Shown: piece after piece, positions 17,326 through 26,348 of the stretch | How positions within the stretch are numbered: the stretch's first letter is position 1 | Layout of the letters: each line of letters starts with the position of its first letter | Source of the DNA: Pontibacter sp. HSC-36F09 | GTDB taxonomy: Bacteria > Bacteroidota > Bacteroidia > Cytophagales > Hymenobacteraceae | Length of the DNA: 64,000 nucleotides | Assembly: GCF_024171605.1 (NCBI RefSeq) | Contig: NZ_JALKAA010000003.1 | Location: 62,001 to 126,000, forward strand | Reading direction: 5' to 3' | Position numbers and translations under genes: made by a program | The notes under the pieces: generated by a model | The model's database searches: none | What the model was told of the DNA's origin: nothing | Seen by the model: only the letters and a program-made list of their open reading frames with translations

Positions 17326-18627
17326 ATGTTTGATATTTTTCGAGGTGGGATAGGACTACTGGTCCTGTTATCCATCGGCTTTTTGTTTTCCAGAAGTAGA
17401 AAATCAATTGACTGGAAGCTTGTAGCCTACGGTGTGTTCCTGCAAATCCTTTTCGGAGTGCTGGTGACACAGGTGCCACTGGTAGCAGATGCGTTTGCTT
17501 TTGTAAGCAAGGCCTTCGTCAAGCTTTTAAGTTTTTCAAACGATGGCGCCAGGTTCCTGTTCGGTAACCTGGCTGACCCTTCTCAGAACGCTGGTCTGGG
17601 CTTCATCTTCGCCTTCAACGTTTTGCCGACCATTATTTTCTTCTCAGCGGTATCCTCGGGACTCTATTATCTGGGCGTGCTTCAAAAGATTGTATTTGGT
17701 ATTGCCTGGATCATGTCAAAGGGCATGCGACTGTCTGGGGCGGAGAGCCTCTCTGCTGCCGGCAATATTTTTATGGGGCAGACGGAAGCACCGCTATTGG
17801 TGCGCCCGTTCATCAGTCGTATGACGCGCTCTGAGCTGATGTGCCTGATGACAGGAGGTATGGCGACGCTGGCTGGTGGTGTACTGGCGGCTTATGTGTC
17901 CTTTCTGGGCGGCGACGACCCTGCGCAACAAGCCATATTCGCCGCTCACCTGCTCACGGCCTCCATCATGAATGCCCCGGCTGCTATCGTAATGTCCAAA
18001 ATGCTTGTTCCTGAAACCGATAAGGAGCAGATAAATACGCGCCTTGAAGTAAATGAAGAACAACTGGGCGTAAACATCATTGATGCCGTTTCTAAGGGCG
18101 CTGCCGATGGTCTTCGACTGGCTGCCAACGTGGGTGGTATGCTGCTTGCCTTTATCGCGGTTATAGCCTTGCTCAACTATGTACTGCTTAAGCTGGGAGG
18201 CGTGACAGGGTTAAATGACTTTGTTGTGGCCAGCACAAACGGAAGCTTCAGCGGGTTCTCGTTCCAATACATACTCGGGCAAATTTTCCGGATTTTCGCC
18301 TTCATTATGGGCGTTGCGTGGGAAGACACCCTGCAAGTGGGGAGTCTGTTGGGGCAGAAGACGGCTGTAAACGAGTTTGTGGCCTATTTGGACCTTGCCA
18401 ACATGAAAGAGGCGGGCACCCTTTCTACCAAGTCTATAGTGATGGCCACCTATGCGCTGTGTGGTTTCTCTAACTTCAGCTCCATCGCCATTCAGGTGGG
18501 AGGTATAGGCGGCATGGCACCAAACCAACAGGCCAATATTTCCAGATTGGGACTTCTATCACTGTTAGGAGCGTCTGTGGCCTGTATGATGTCTGCTACG
18601 GTGGCAGGTATGTTGTACAGCCTTTAG
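17326..18627 (+). CDS. nupC: concentrative nucleoside transporter (CNT/NupC family)
   Basis: A 433-residue inner-membrane symporter that imports nucleosides with Na+ or H+. Many hydrophobic helices are spread through the chain. The CNT signature GAESLSAAGNIFMGQTEAPL lies near residue 145 (Gly-Gln-Thr-Glu motif for nucleoside binding), ALCGFSNFSSIAIQVGGIGGMAP near 385, and SVACMMSATVAGMLYS at the end. The frame is open 20 codons upstream, but that part overlaps the previous terminator and the promoter. The gene is monocistronic. Confidence 0.93.
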   Translation: MFDIFRGGIGLLVLLSIGFLFSRSRKSIDWKLVAYGVFLQILFGVLVTQVPLVADAFAFVSKAFVKLLSFSNDGARFLFGNLADPSQNAGLGFIFAFNVLPTIIFFSAVSSGLYYLGVLQKIVFGIAWIMSKGMRLSGAESLSAAGNIFMGQTEAPLLVRPFISRMTRSELMCLMTGGMATLAGGVLAAYVSFLGGDDPAQQAIFAAHLLTASIMNAPAAIVMSKMLVPETDKEQINTRLEVNEEQLGVNIIDAVSKGAADGLRLAANVGGMLLAFIAVIALLNYVLLKLGGVTGLNDFVVASTNGSFSGFSFQYILGQIFRIFAFIMGVAWEDTLQVGSLLGQKTAVNEFVAYLDLANMKEAGTLSTKSIVMATYALCGFSNFSSIAIQVGGIGGMAPNQQANISRLGLLSLLGASVACMMSATVAGMLYSL

Positions 18628-18644
18628 GCTTACTCGAGTACCCA

Positions 18645-18686
18645 CAAAAAAGGCTCTCGCTCAGGTATAGCGGGAGCCTTTTTTAT
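18645..18686 (+). terminator. nupC terminator with the AGGTATAG octamer in its loop
   Basis: Stem AAAAAAGGCTC (18646-18656) / GAGCCTTTTTT (18674-18684), extended by CGCT/AGCG. The loop and the start of the descending arm are AGGTATAG (18663-18670). Confidence 0.85.
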
Positions 18687-18692
18687 ATTTTA

Positions 18693-18728
18693 CAGGTATA
18701 GCCATACCTTCGCTTATACCTATACCTG
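18693..18728. repeat. inverted octamer pair at the mlaF stop
   Basis: CAGGTATAG (18693-18701) and CTATACCTG (18720-18728), 9-bp perfect arms, 18-base loop. The right arm overlaps the stop codon of the leftward ABC ATPase gene. Confidence 0.6.
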
Positions 18729-19634
18729 ATGGTTGTCAGTCTGGGTCGTAGCGGCAGGACCCTCCGGATTCTTAAGTTGCGGCTCATTCTGCGTTTGCAC
18801 AGTTTCTTGAGATGGGGCAGGGGTATGGTTCTCCGCCTCGTGCCTGCGTTCCTCTTCTTCGCGTTCTTCCTCGCGCTCTTCTTCTTCCACCTTTTTGGCG
18901 TCGCGCATCAGGCGGTTGGCGAAGATAAAGTCATTGAGTTCCTTGATGTCGGTATCCATGATCTCGTCGCGTGTGCCTTCCCAAAGCTTTTTGCCTTCAT
19001 ATAGGAACATGATCTTGTCACCGATCTCAATCACCGAGTTCATGTCGTGCGTCACGATGATGGTGGTAATGTTGTACTCTTCTGTAATCTCTTTGATCAG
19101 CTCGTCAATCTTAAGGGCGGTTTGCGGGTCAAGGCCGGAGTTAGGTTCGTCGCAAAACAGGTAGGTGCAGTTTGGGGCGATGGCGCGGGCTATACCTACG
19201 CGCTTCTTCATACCACCACTGATCTCCGAAGGCATTTTTTTGTTGGCACCCTCCAACCCAACGCGTCTCAAACAGAAGTCCACGCGTTCCCTCCGTTCCT
19301 CTTTGCTCATCTCAGTGAGCATTCTGAGCGGAAACCCCACATTTTCTTCAACCGTCATGGAGTCAAAGAGGGCTGAGCCCTGGAAGAGCATTCCGATCTT
19401 GCGGCGGATCTCTTGTCGGATATCGAGCTTGTTGTTAGTGAAGTATGTGCCGTCGAAGGTTACGCTGCCCAGATCGGGCTTGATGAGACCGACGATGCAC
19501 TTAAGCAGCACACTCTTGCCGGTACCGCTGGCGCCAAGCAACAGGTTGGTTTTGCCGGTCTCGAAGACGCCGCTTACGCCATCCAGCACTTTCTTGTCGC
19601 CAAAAGCTTTATGTATGTTGTGTATTTCAATCAT
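18720..19634 (-). CDS. mlaF: MlaF-type ABC transporter ATP-binding protein
   Basis: A 304-residue ABC ATPase. Walker A GASGTGKS at residues 34-41, signature SGGMKKRVGIARA near 140, Walker B YLFCDEPNSGLD near 165. The SGGMKKR form and the closeness of an MlaE permease mark it as the phospholipid-transport (Mla/Ttg2) subfamily, which moves lipids between the inner membrane and the envelope. After residue 250 it has an unusual extension rich in Glu/Arg (about 250-270) and then Pro/Gln/Thr, which is not part of the ATPase. It lies 42 bases downstream of mlaE. No MlaD substrate-binding gene is adjacent. Confidence 0.9.
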   Translation of the reverse strand: MIEIHNIHKAFGDKKVLDGVSGVFETGKTNLLLGASGTGKSVLLKCIVGLIKPDLGSVTFDGTYFTNNKLDIRQEIRRKIGMLFQGSALFDSMTVEENVGFPLRMLTEMSKEERRERVDFCLRRVGLEGANKKMPSEISGGMKKRVGIARAIAPNCTYLFCDEPNSGLDPQTALKIDELIKEITEEYNITTIIVTHDMNSVIEIGDKIMFLYEGKKLWEGTRDEIMDTDIKELNDFIFANRLMRDAKKVEEEEREEEREEEERRHEAENHTPAPSQETVQTQNEPQLKNPEGPAATTQTDNHQV

Positions 19635-19676
19635 AAGAATTCAAAATAGGGTAAAGGGGCTTTCTCAGCCGACTGC

Positions 19677-20408
19677 CTAGAGCAGTATGTAAGCGAGCAC
19701 GAAGTCACCGATCAGGATGGCGATCACGCTATTGGTCACGGCTGCGGTACTGGCTGCCCCCACCTCCAGTGCTCCGCCGGAGGTATTGTACCCGCGGAAA
19801 GATGAGATAGTGGAGATCAGAAATGCAAACACTACCGATTTGATCAGGGCAAATGTAATGTTGTAAGGTATGAACTGGTCGCGTATACCTGTGATGTACT
19901 CCTGTGGCGTCAGCTCACCGGAAAGCGTTCCGGCCAGGTAGCCACCCAGAATCGATAAGAACATGGCCAGGATCACCAGCATCGGAAAAACCAGGATGGC
20001 GGCCACCACCTTCGGCAGCACCAGGTATGAGGCCGAGTTGATGCCCATTACTTCCAGCGCATCCACCTGCTCGGTAATCTGCATTGTACCCAGTCCGCCC
20101 GCAATACTGGAGCCCACTTTGCCCGCCAGCACGATAGAGGTGATGGTAGGGGCCAGTTCCAGAATGGTCATTTCGCGCACCATAAAACCGATGGTAGAGC
20201 GGGGAATGAAAGCATTATCTAAGTTATAGGCTACCTGCACGCAGGTAACTGCGCCAATGAAGGTGGAAACAATGGCAACGATTAAGATAGAGTTGATGCC
20301 GATCAGAATAGCCTCGTCTAAAGTGCGACCGAACAGAATCTTAGCGGATTCTTTTCGGGTGAAGAGGCTTTGCATGAACAGCAGGTATTTCCCAAAGGAT
20401 TGTAGCAT
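19677..20408 (-). CDS. mlaE: MlaE-family ABC transporter permease
   Basis: A 243-residue inner-membrane permease. Five or so hydrophobic helices are visible. Family landmarks are PRSTIGFMVREMTILELAPTITSIVLAGKVGSSIAGGLGTMQITEQVDALEVMGI (residues 68-122), in particular the A-GK-G and E-DALE-MG elements. It pairs with the MlaF ATPase downstream in the same operon to form the membrane engine of a phospholipid transporter. TATTTTTG (complement, 20452-20459) is a possible -7 element. Confidence 0.93.
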   Translation of the reverse strand: MLQSFGKYLLFMQSLFTRKESAKILFGRTLDEAILIGINSILIVAIVSTFIGAVTCVQVAYNLDNAFIPRSTIGFMVREMTILELAPTITSIVLAGKVGSSIAGGLGTMQITEQVDALEVMGINSASYLVLPKVVAAILVFPMLVILAMFLSILGGYLAGTLSGELTPQEYITGIRDQFIPYNITFALIKSVVFAFLISTISSFRGYNTSGGALEVGAASTAAVTNSVIAILIGDFVLAYILL

Positions 20409-20524
20409 ACAGGCGATACGTGTTAAACAAGGTATTAAACGTGTTTCTAAACAAAAATACTGTTTAAATGCCTATATTACGGTTAAATTTCTAAAACGTA
20501 TTATCTTATATCTATATAGAGCAC

Positions 20525-21232
20525 ATGCAGCAGTATATTTTGGTGACAGGTGGCACAAAGGGCATCGGCCGGGCCGTGATCGAGCAATTCGCGAAAGCAG
20601 GTTTCCACATCATCACGTGTTCCCGAAACGAGAAAGACCTGAAAAAGCTGAAACTGGAAATTGAGGAGCGCTATACCTTCTCCAAGGTTTTTTACCAGGA
20701 AGCCGACCTAAGCGATATGGGCTCGCTGAAAAACTTCATTGCTTATGTGAAAGGCCTCAAAGTGAGGATAGAGGTGATTGTCAACAACAGCGGCCTGTTC
20801 ATACCTGGCAAGGTGCACGAAGAGGACGATGCGGCGCTCCCGATGATGATCAACACCAATCTTTATAGTGCCTACTACATCACCAAAGCCTTTGTGCTGG
20901 ACATGAAAAAGCGCCGGAGCGGGCATATCTTCAACATGTGCTCCACGGCCAGCATCACGCCTTATACCAATGGAGGTTCTTACTGTATTTCCAAGTATGC
21001 TTTGCTGGGTATGACGAAAGTGCTGCGTGAGGAAATGAAGGAGCATGGCGTACGCGTAACAGCTATTCTGCCAGGCGCTACTCTGACTGCCAGCTGGGAA
21101 GGCGTGGACCTGCCGCCGGAGCGCTTCATGCGGGCCGACGATGTGGCCATGGCCATTTACGGTGCCTATACCATGTCGCCAAACAGTGTGGTGGAGGAGA
21201 TCCTGATCCGTCCGCAACTGGGGGATATTTAA
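20525..21232 (+). CDS. short-chain dehydrogenase/reductase
   Basis: A 235-residue classical SDR. The nucleotide-binding TGGTKGIG motif is at residues 7-14, NNSG near 87, the catalytic Ser in MCSTASITP near 140 and Tyr-x3-Lys in SYCISKYAL near 155. It is a cytoplasmic NAD(P)-dependent oxidoreductase; the substrate is not predictable, though the sepiapterin-reductase-like members look similar. It is divergent from mlaE with 116 bases between starts. Confidence 0.9.
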   Translation: MQQYILVTGGTKGIGRAVIEQFAKAGFHIITCSRNEKDLKKLKLEIEERYTFSKVFYQEADLSDMGSLKNFIAYVKGLKVRIEVIVNNSGLFIPGKVHEEDDAALPMMINTNLYSAYYITKAFVLDMKKRRSGHIFNMCSTASITPYTNGGSYCISKYALLGMTKVLREEMKEHGVRVTAILPGATLTASWEGVDLPPERFMRADDVAMAIYGAYTMSPNSVVEEILIRPQLGDI

Positions 21233-21302
21233 AGTTTTAGGACTTTAAGAGTTGGGAAGGTATAGCAAGTTGGCATTTTGTTAGAAACAAAATTATAACT
21301 GT

Positions 21303-22013
21303 ATGAGAAAGTTATACCTGTTAGTACTTGGGCTTTGTAGCGCCTCGCACGTTTATGGCCAGAAAATGGAATACAGTGCTCAGCTAAATTCTGGCTTATC
21401 CAGATTTGGAGGAGAATCTGCCGCTAAGGTCTCTGCCATTATGCTAAGTGATACTGGCCATGAGGGGCACTATACCAACACCCCCTACGGCAGCAGGTAT
21501 AGCCTGACCTATGGAGTAGGCGTGCAGACCCAGCTTATTACCGAAAAATCCTTCATAATTGGAGCGCAGGTAACAGCTGAGCAGTTACGCAGTAATGTAG
21601 AAATACTAAGTGTCTTCCGTGCAGAACCCTCCTCAGTAAATGCCTATAGCGGAGAAGGTAAAACGGTGCTTAAGGCTAACTTTTTAAACCTGCAGCCTTA
21701 TATGGGTAAGCGTCTCAGGGCGAACAACCTCTACCTGGACCTGACACTGGGAACAGATATTGGTTTTAACCAAAAGCTGCAGGAGAAAGGCGAGGTAACA
21801 CTGTATGACGGATCGAAATACGAGACTAACCGGGAGCGCAGTAAGCCCGGCATTGATCTGCGCCCACGTTTGGGTATGACAGCTTGGGGAAAGCATGTAG
21901 GACTATCACTTAGCTATGCACATGGCCTTACCAACTACCAGGCAAATATGGATGGTGGCAATAGCAAGGTATACATACGGGCGATGCGCCTCGGGTTGCT
22001 CTATAGGTTGTAA
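21303..22013 (+). CDS. probable outer-membrane beta-barrel protein, unknown
   Basis: A 236-residue protein with a signal peptide (MRKLYLLVLGLCSASHVYGQ). The mature chain has alternating beta strands ending in aromatic residues (LYLDLTLGTDIGFNQ, LGMTAWGKHVGLSLSYAHGL) and a C-terminal strand VYIRAMRLGLLYRL, as in small porin-like barrels (PorT / outer membrane beta-barrel domain families). It lies between two SDR genes in the same direction. I cannot assign a function. Confidence 0.65.
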   Translation: MRKLYLLVLGLCSASHVYGQKMEYSAQLNSGLSRFGGESAAKVSAIMLSDTGHEGHYTNTPYGSRYSLTYGVGVQTQLITEKSFIIGAQVTAEQLRSNVEILSVFRAEPSSVNAYSGEGKTVLKANFLNLQPYMGKRLRANNLYLDLTLGTDIGFNQKLQEKGEVTLYDGSKYETNRERSKPGIDLRPRLGMTAWGKHVGLSLSYAHGLTNYQANMDGGNSKVYIRAMRLGLLYRL

Positions 22014-22079
22014 AGTCTGGTACGTAGGTATACGCGTGCACAAAACTTGAGCATATTATTACTTTTTAGCACAAACTAA

Positions 22080-22784
22080 ATGAAACTGGAAAATAAGATA
22101 GCCGTGGTAACCGGCGTAAGCAGAGGTATAGGGTTGGCAACTGTTAACGCACTGCTGGAAGAGGGCGCGAAAGTGGCGGGCTGGGGAAGAACAGCGCCGG
22201 AAGTGCAGCACGAGAATTTTGAGTTTGTAGAATGCGACGTGCGCAGTGCCGACTCAGTGCAGATGGCCTATAAGCAAACTGTTGAGTATTTTGGTGGTCA
22301 GGTGAGTGTGCTGGTCAACAATGCAGGGCTGGGCCGCTCCGCCATGCTCGAAGACCAGGATCTGGATGAGTGGCACCTGATGTTCGACACCAACGTGCAC
22401 GGCCTGTTCTACTGCACCCGACTTGTGGTGCCGGGTATGAAGGAAATGGGAGAGGGGCACATCATCAATATCTCGTCCATTGCGGGCACCACAGGTATAG
22501 AGCAAATGTCGGCTTACTGCGCCACCAAGCATGCAGTCCGTGGCATCTCGCACTCACTCTACAAAGAGGTGCGCGATTATGGCGTGAAAGTCACCTGCAT
22601 CTACCCAGGGTCGGTGCAAACCAACTTTTTCGACAACATCGATAGCGTGACCGTGAACGATAATATGATGCGCCCCGAGGACATCGCCTCCACCATTCTG
22701 CATTGCCTGGAATCTCAAGTCAATTACCACCACGTCGACATTGAGGTGCGTCCGTTGATGCCGAAGGGGAGAAAGCAGGTATAG
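22080..22784 (+). CDS. short-chain dehydrogenase/reductase
   Basis: A 234-residue classical SDR with TGVSRGIG at residues 11-18, NNAGLG near 82, catalytic Ser in ISSIAGTTG near 135 and Tyr-x3-Lys in AYCATKHAV near 149, PGSVQT after it. It ends in basic KGRKQV. It is distantly related to the SDR at 20525, with similar length. NAD(P)-dependent cytoplasmic oxidoreductase of unknown substrate. A palindromic repeat separates it from gldA. Confidence 0.9.
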   Translation: MKLENKIAVVTGVSRGIGLATVNALLEEGAKVAGWGRTAPEVQHENFEFVECDVRSADSVQMAYKQTVEYFGGQVSVLVNNAGLGRSAMLEDQDLDEWHLMFDTNVHGLFYCTRLVVPGMKEMGEGHIINISSIAGTTGIEQMSAYCATKHAVRGISHSLYKEVRDYGVKVTCIYPGSVQTNFFDNIDSVTVNDNMMRPEDIASTILHCLESQVNYHHVDIEVRPLMPKGRKQV

Positions 22785-22838
22785 CAGATATTTGGAACAG
22801 CTTTTGTAGCTTTGCAAGCCTTTATTTAATGAATAATT

Positions 22839-22886
22839 AACAATGACGAATGACTGATAACTATCCGTTATTCATTCGTCATTGTT
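22839..22886. repeat. palindromic AATGACGAATGA repeat before gldA
   Basis: Arms AACAATGACGAATGA (22839-22853) and TCATTCGTCATTGTT (22872-22886) are a perfect 15-bp inverted repeat. Part of the interior (GATAAC/GTTAT) can pair as well. It ends 12 bases before the gldA start. The TAATGA-type words recur at 36995-37085 and near 56275. Confidence 0.65.
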
Positions 22887-22898
22887 CATTCGTAGCAG

Positions 22899-23810
22899 AT
22901 GTCAGTTGAAGTAAAGAACCTTACCAAAATATTCGGGTCGCAGCGGGCCGTCGACGATATTTCCTTCTCCGTTGGGCAAGGTCAGATTCTGGGCTTCCTG
23001 GGGCCGAATGGTGCCGGCAAGTCCACTACCATGAAGATTGCGACCTGCTACCTGCCGCCTACCACCGGCACGGTGCTCGTGAATGGCTACGATGTCGTGC
23101 AGGACTCCATTGCTGTGCGTCGCAGCGTAGGCTACCTGCCGGAACACAACCCGCTATACCTGGACATGTATGTGCACGAGTACCTGCAATTTGTGGCTTC
23201 TGTTTATGGCCTGAAAGGGCGCCAGGCAAAGGAACGGGTGCAGGAAATGGTAGAACTATGCGGACTCACGCTGGAGCAGGGCAAGAAGATCGGAGCGCTT
23301 TCCAAAGGTTACCGGCAGCGGGTGGGACTGGCGCAGGCGCTGGTGCACGACCCGCAAGTACTGATTCTCGATGAGCCCACCACCGGCCTCGACCCCAACC
23401 AGATCGTGGAGATTCGGGCGCTGATCAAACGCATAGGGCAGGACAAAACCGTGATCTTCTCGACCCACATCATGCAGGAGGTAACCGCCATCTGCGACCG
23501 CGTCGTGATCATCAACCGCGGCAAACTGGTAGCCGACAGCGATGTGGCCAGTCTGCAGGCCGGTGCCCGCAACGAGAAGACAACTCTGGTGGAGTTTGAG
23601 CAGCCTATACCTATCGAAGTCCTGGAGCAGGTGCCGGGTGTACTGACGGCTACGCTTACAGAGGGCGCAACCTACCGGGTAGTGTCCCGCAAGGATACTG
23701 ATATCCGCGCTACCATTTTTCGGGTGGCTGCCGAGCGTCACTGGCCATTGGTAGGCCTGCGCCACGAAGAAAACTCACTCGAAAAGATATTCCAACAACT
23801 GACGAAGTAG
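22899..23810 (+). CDS. gldA: gliding motility ABC transporter ATP-binding protein GldA
   Basis: A 303-residue ABC ATPase. Walker A GPNGAGKS lies near residue 34-41, signature LSKGYRQRVGLAQAL near 133, Walker B VLILDEPTTGLDP near 155, switch His in IFSTHIMQE near 190. It matches GldA of Flavobacterium in size and in the SKGYRQRVGLAQA signature, and gldF and gldG follow directly. GldA, GldF and GldG form an ABC complex that is needed for gliding in some Bacteroidota and is absent from some gliders, so its exact role is debated. Confidence 0.93.
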   Translation: MSVEVKNLTKIFGSQRAVDDISFSVGQGQILGFLGPNGAGKSTTMKIATCYLPPTTGTVLVNGYDVVQDSIAVRRSVGYLPEHNPLYLDMYVHEYLQFVASVYGLKGRQAKERVQEMVELCGLTLEQGKKIGALSKGYRQRVGLAQALVHDPQVLILDEPTTGLDPNQIVEIRALIKRIGQDKTVIFSTHIMQEVTAICDRVVIINRGKLVADSDVASLQAGARNEKTTLVEFEQPIPIEVLEQVPGVLTATLTEGATYRVVSRKDTDIRATIFRVAAERHWPLVGLRHEENSLEKIFQQLTK

Positions 23811-23819
23811 GTATCATCC

Positions 23820-24548
23820 ATGCTCGCTATACTTAAGAAAGAATTTAACGGCTTCCTGAATACCCTGATCGCCTATATCGTGATTACGGTGTTTTTGGTG
23901 GCCATCGGCATGTTCATGTGGGTCTTCCCCGAGAGCAACGTGCTCGACTACGGCTTTGCCGACATGCAGACGCTGTTTAACATGGCCCCCTGGCTGTTTC
24001 TGTTCCTGATTCCAGCCATCACCATGCGCACCTTTGCCGAAGAGAAACGTGAGGGCACCATCGAACTACTGCTCACCAAGCCGATCTCAGATCTGCAACT
24101 AATCCTGGGCAAATACTTTGCCGCGCTCCTGCTGGCACTCTTCGCCCTTATACCTACCCTGTTCTACTACTATACCGTGTACGAACTCGGCAATCCGCAG
24201 GGTAACGTGGACTCTGCTGCTGTAGTAGGCTCATACCTGGGGCTGGTATTTCTGGCGGGCGTGTTTGCAGCCATCGGGGTTTTTGCCTCTTCCGTTTCCG
24301 ATAACCAGATCATCTCGTTCCTGATCGCCATTTTCCTGTGCTATATCTTTTACGCTGGCTTCGAGCTGATCGCTTCTATACCTGTATGGGGCGGAAACGG
24401 CTACTTCATCAGCCAGTTAGGTATAGAATATCATTATTCGGCCATCAGCAAAGGGTTGATCGACTCGCGTGACGTGCTGTATTTTCTGAGTGTGATCGCG
24501 ATTATGATTCTTTCCACCAAACTTGTCCTAAGCAGCAGAAAATGGTAA
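23820..24548 (+). CDS. gldF: gliding motility ABC transporter permease GldF
   Basis: A 242-residue inner-membrane protein with about six transmembrane helices. MLAILKKEFNGFLNTLIAYIVI at the start and TMRTFAEEKREGTIELLLTKPISDLQLILGKYFAAL near residues 62-98 are the ABC-2 type permease pattern of GldF. It begins 9 bases after gldA and its stop overlaps the gldG start in ATGGTAA, so translation is coupled. Confidence 0.93.
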   Translation: MLAILKKEFNGFLNTLIAYIVITVFLVAIGMFMWVFPESNVLDYGFADMQTLFNMAPWLFLFLIPAITMRTFAEEKREGTIELLLTKPISDLQLILGKYFAALLLALFALIPTLFYYYTVYELGNPQGNVDSAAVVGSYLGLVFLAGVFAAIGVFASSVSDNQIISFLIAIFLCYIFYAGFELIASIPVWGGNGYFISQLGIEYHYSAISKGLIDSRDVLYFLSVIAIMILSTKLVLSSRKW

Positions 24549-26242
24549 CAGAGCAGGCAACGATACCTAAAAGCAAGCGCAGCCGCGACCTGACCCGCTT
24601 TCTTATCGCACTGGCGGCCATTATACTACTCAACGTACTGGCAGCCAACTTTTTCTTCCGCCTCGACCTGACCGAGGACAAGCGCTATACCATTTCGCCT
24701 GTTACCAAGCAGATGTTGTCGGAGCTTCCTGAACCGGTGTTTGTAGAGGTATACCTGGAAGGCGAATTCCCTGCAGGCTTCAAGCGACTGCAGCAGTCGG
24801 TGCGGGAGACACTGGACGAATTCCGCATCTACTCGGGTGGTAACGTGCGCTACGAATTCATCGATCCGAATGAGATAACAGACGAGCAGCAGCGGACAGA
24901 ATTTTTCCAGAAACTGGCAGCTTCAGGTATCCAGCCAACGAACCTGCGAGCCAGTGAAGGCGGAAAGCAAGTGGAGCGTCTCGTGTTTCCGGGTGCACGT
25001 ATTATGTACAAAGGCAAGGAAACCGGCGTGATGCTGCTGAAAGGTAACCTGGCTGCTTCCCCTGACGAGCGGCTGAACCAATCGGTAGAAGGAGTGGAGT
25101 ATGAACTGGCCACGGCGATCCGCAAAATGGCTTTCCAGGGCAACAAAACTATCGGCTATATCAGCGGACAGGGGCAACTGGAAACGCAGAATGTGACGGA
25201 CCTGCTCGGCTCTTTGCAGGAGTTTTACCGGGTAGCCCGCGGCGAATTGCGCGATATACCTTCTCTGGAGGGGCTGGATTTGATCATCATTGCCAAGCCA
25301 ACCGAAGCTTTCACCGAAGCCGACAAGTATAAGATCGACCAGTTTATCATGAACGGGGGCAAGGCCGTTTTCTTCGTGGATGCCCTCAACGCAAACATGG
25401 ACAGCATAGGAGCAGGCGGCATGTTTGCGATGCCTTACAACCTGAACCTGGATGATCTGCTTTTCCGCTACGGCGTGCGCCTAAACCCGACCATGATCAT
25501 GGACCTGAACTCTGGTTTTATTCCTATCGTGACGGGGTATATGGGTGAGCGGCCACAGACGGAGATGATCAACTGGCGCTTTTACCCCTTGCTCAACACT
25601 TTCAGCAAACACCCGATTACGCGTAACATTGATGCAGTATACTCCAAATTCATCGGAACGATGGATACGGTGCGGTCTGATGGGATACGCAAAACTCCGC
25701 TGGTCTATACCTCGGTTTACTCTCGTGTTTTGCAGCCGCCTGTGCCGCTCACACTCGAAGAAGCCCGTATGGAGGTGAAGCCGGAGCAGTACCAGGCCGG
25801 CCCGCAGCCAGTAGGTTATCTGCTGGAAGGTGCTTTTACTTCGCTCTTCCGTAACAGAAGAGCACCGGAGGGAGCCGCGAACCCGCAAGTGAAAGAGACA
25901 GGAGTACCGACCAAAATAGCAGTTTTCTCGGATGGTGACCTGGTGCGCAATGAGGTAAATCCACGTACCGGACAGGCTTATGAACTGGGCTTTGACAGGT
26001 ATAACAACGTGACATTTGCCAATCGCGAGCTTGCCATGAACACGATTCACTACCTGCTGGATTCAGAAGGTTTGATCAATGTACGCAGCAAAGAAATCCA
26101 GCTACGTCCGTTGGACAGGGTGCGGGTGAAGGAGGAGCGCACCTACTGGCAACTACTCAACCTGGTAGCCCCGATTGTGCTGCTGGGCCTGTTTGGGGTG
26201 GTGCGTTACTACCTGCGCAAGCGACGCTACGAGCGCTTCTAA
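24542..26242 (+). CDS. gldG: gliding motility-associated ABC transporter substrate-binding protein GldG
   Basis: A 566-residue protein with one membrane helix near residues 17-37 and a second near the C-terminus (PIVLLGLFGVVRYYLRKRRYERF), enclosing a large extracytoplasmic part. LTEDKRYTISPVTKQMLSELPEPVFVEVYLEGEFPAGF near residues 40-80 and the ABC-type uncharacterised domain (GYISGQGQLETQNVTDLL near 205) are typical of GldG. It overlaps gldF by 7 bases. Confidence 0.93.
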   Translation: MVTEQATIPKSKRSRDLTRFLIALAAIILLNVLAANFFFRLDLTEDKRYTISPVTKQMLSELPEPVFVEVYLEGEFPAGFKRLQQSVRETLDEFRIYSGGNVRYEFIDPNEITDEQQRTEFFQKLAASGIQPTNLRASEGGKQVERLVFPGARIMYKGKETGVMLLKGNLAASPDERLNQSVEGVEYELATAIRKMAFQGNKTIGYISGQGQLETQNVTDLLGSLQEFYRVARGELRDIPSLEGLDLIIIAKPTEAFTEADKYKIDQFIMNGGKAVFFVDALNANMDSIGAGGMFAMPYNLNLDDLLFRYGVRLNPTMIMDLNSGFIPIVTGYMGERPQTEMINWRFYPLLNTFSKHPITRNIDAVYSKFIGTMDTVRSDGIRKTPLVYTSVYSRVLQPPVPLTLEEARMEVKPEQYQAGPQPVGYLLEGAFTSLFRNRRAPEGAANPQVKETGVPTKIAVFSDGDLVRNEVNPRTGQAYELGFDRYNNVTFANRELAMNTIHYLLDSEGLINVRSKEIQLRPLDRVRVKEERTYWQLLNLVAPIVLLGLFGVVRYYLRKRRYERF

Positions 26243-26348
26243 TTTTTTTGCCCTGTATGTAAAGAAATTGTGAAATGCCGGCCCGTTTCAGGTAGTATAA
26301 ATGCGAAAATTTTTTAACTTTGTCCAAATAACATTATAGCTATACATA

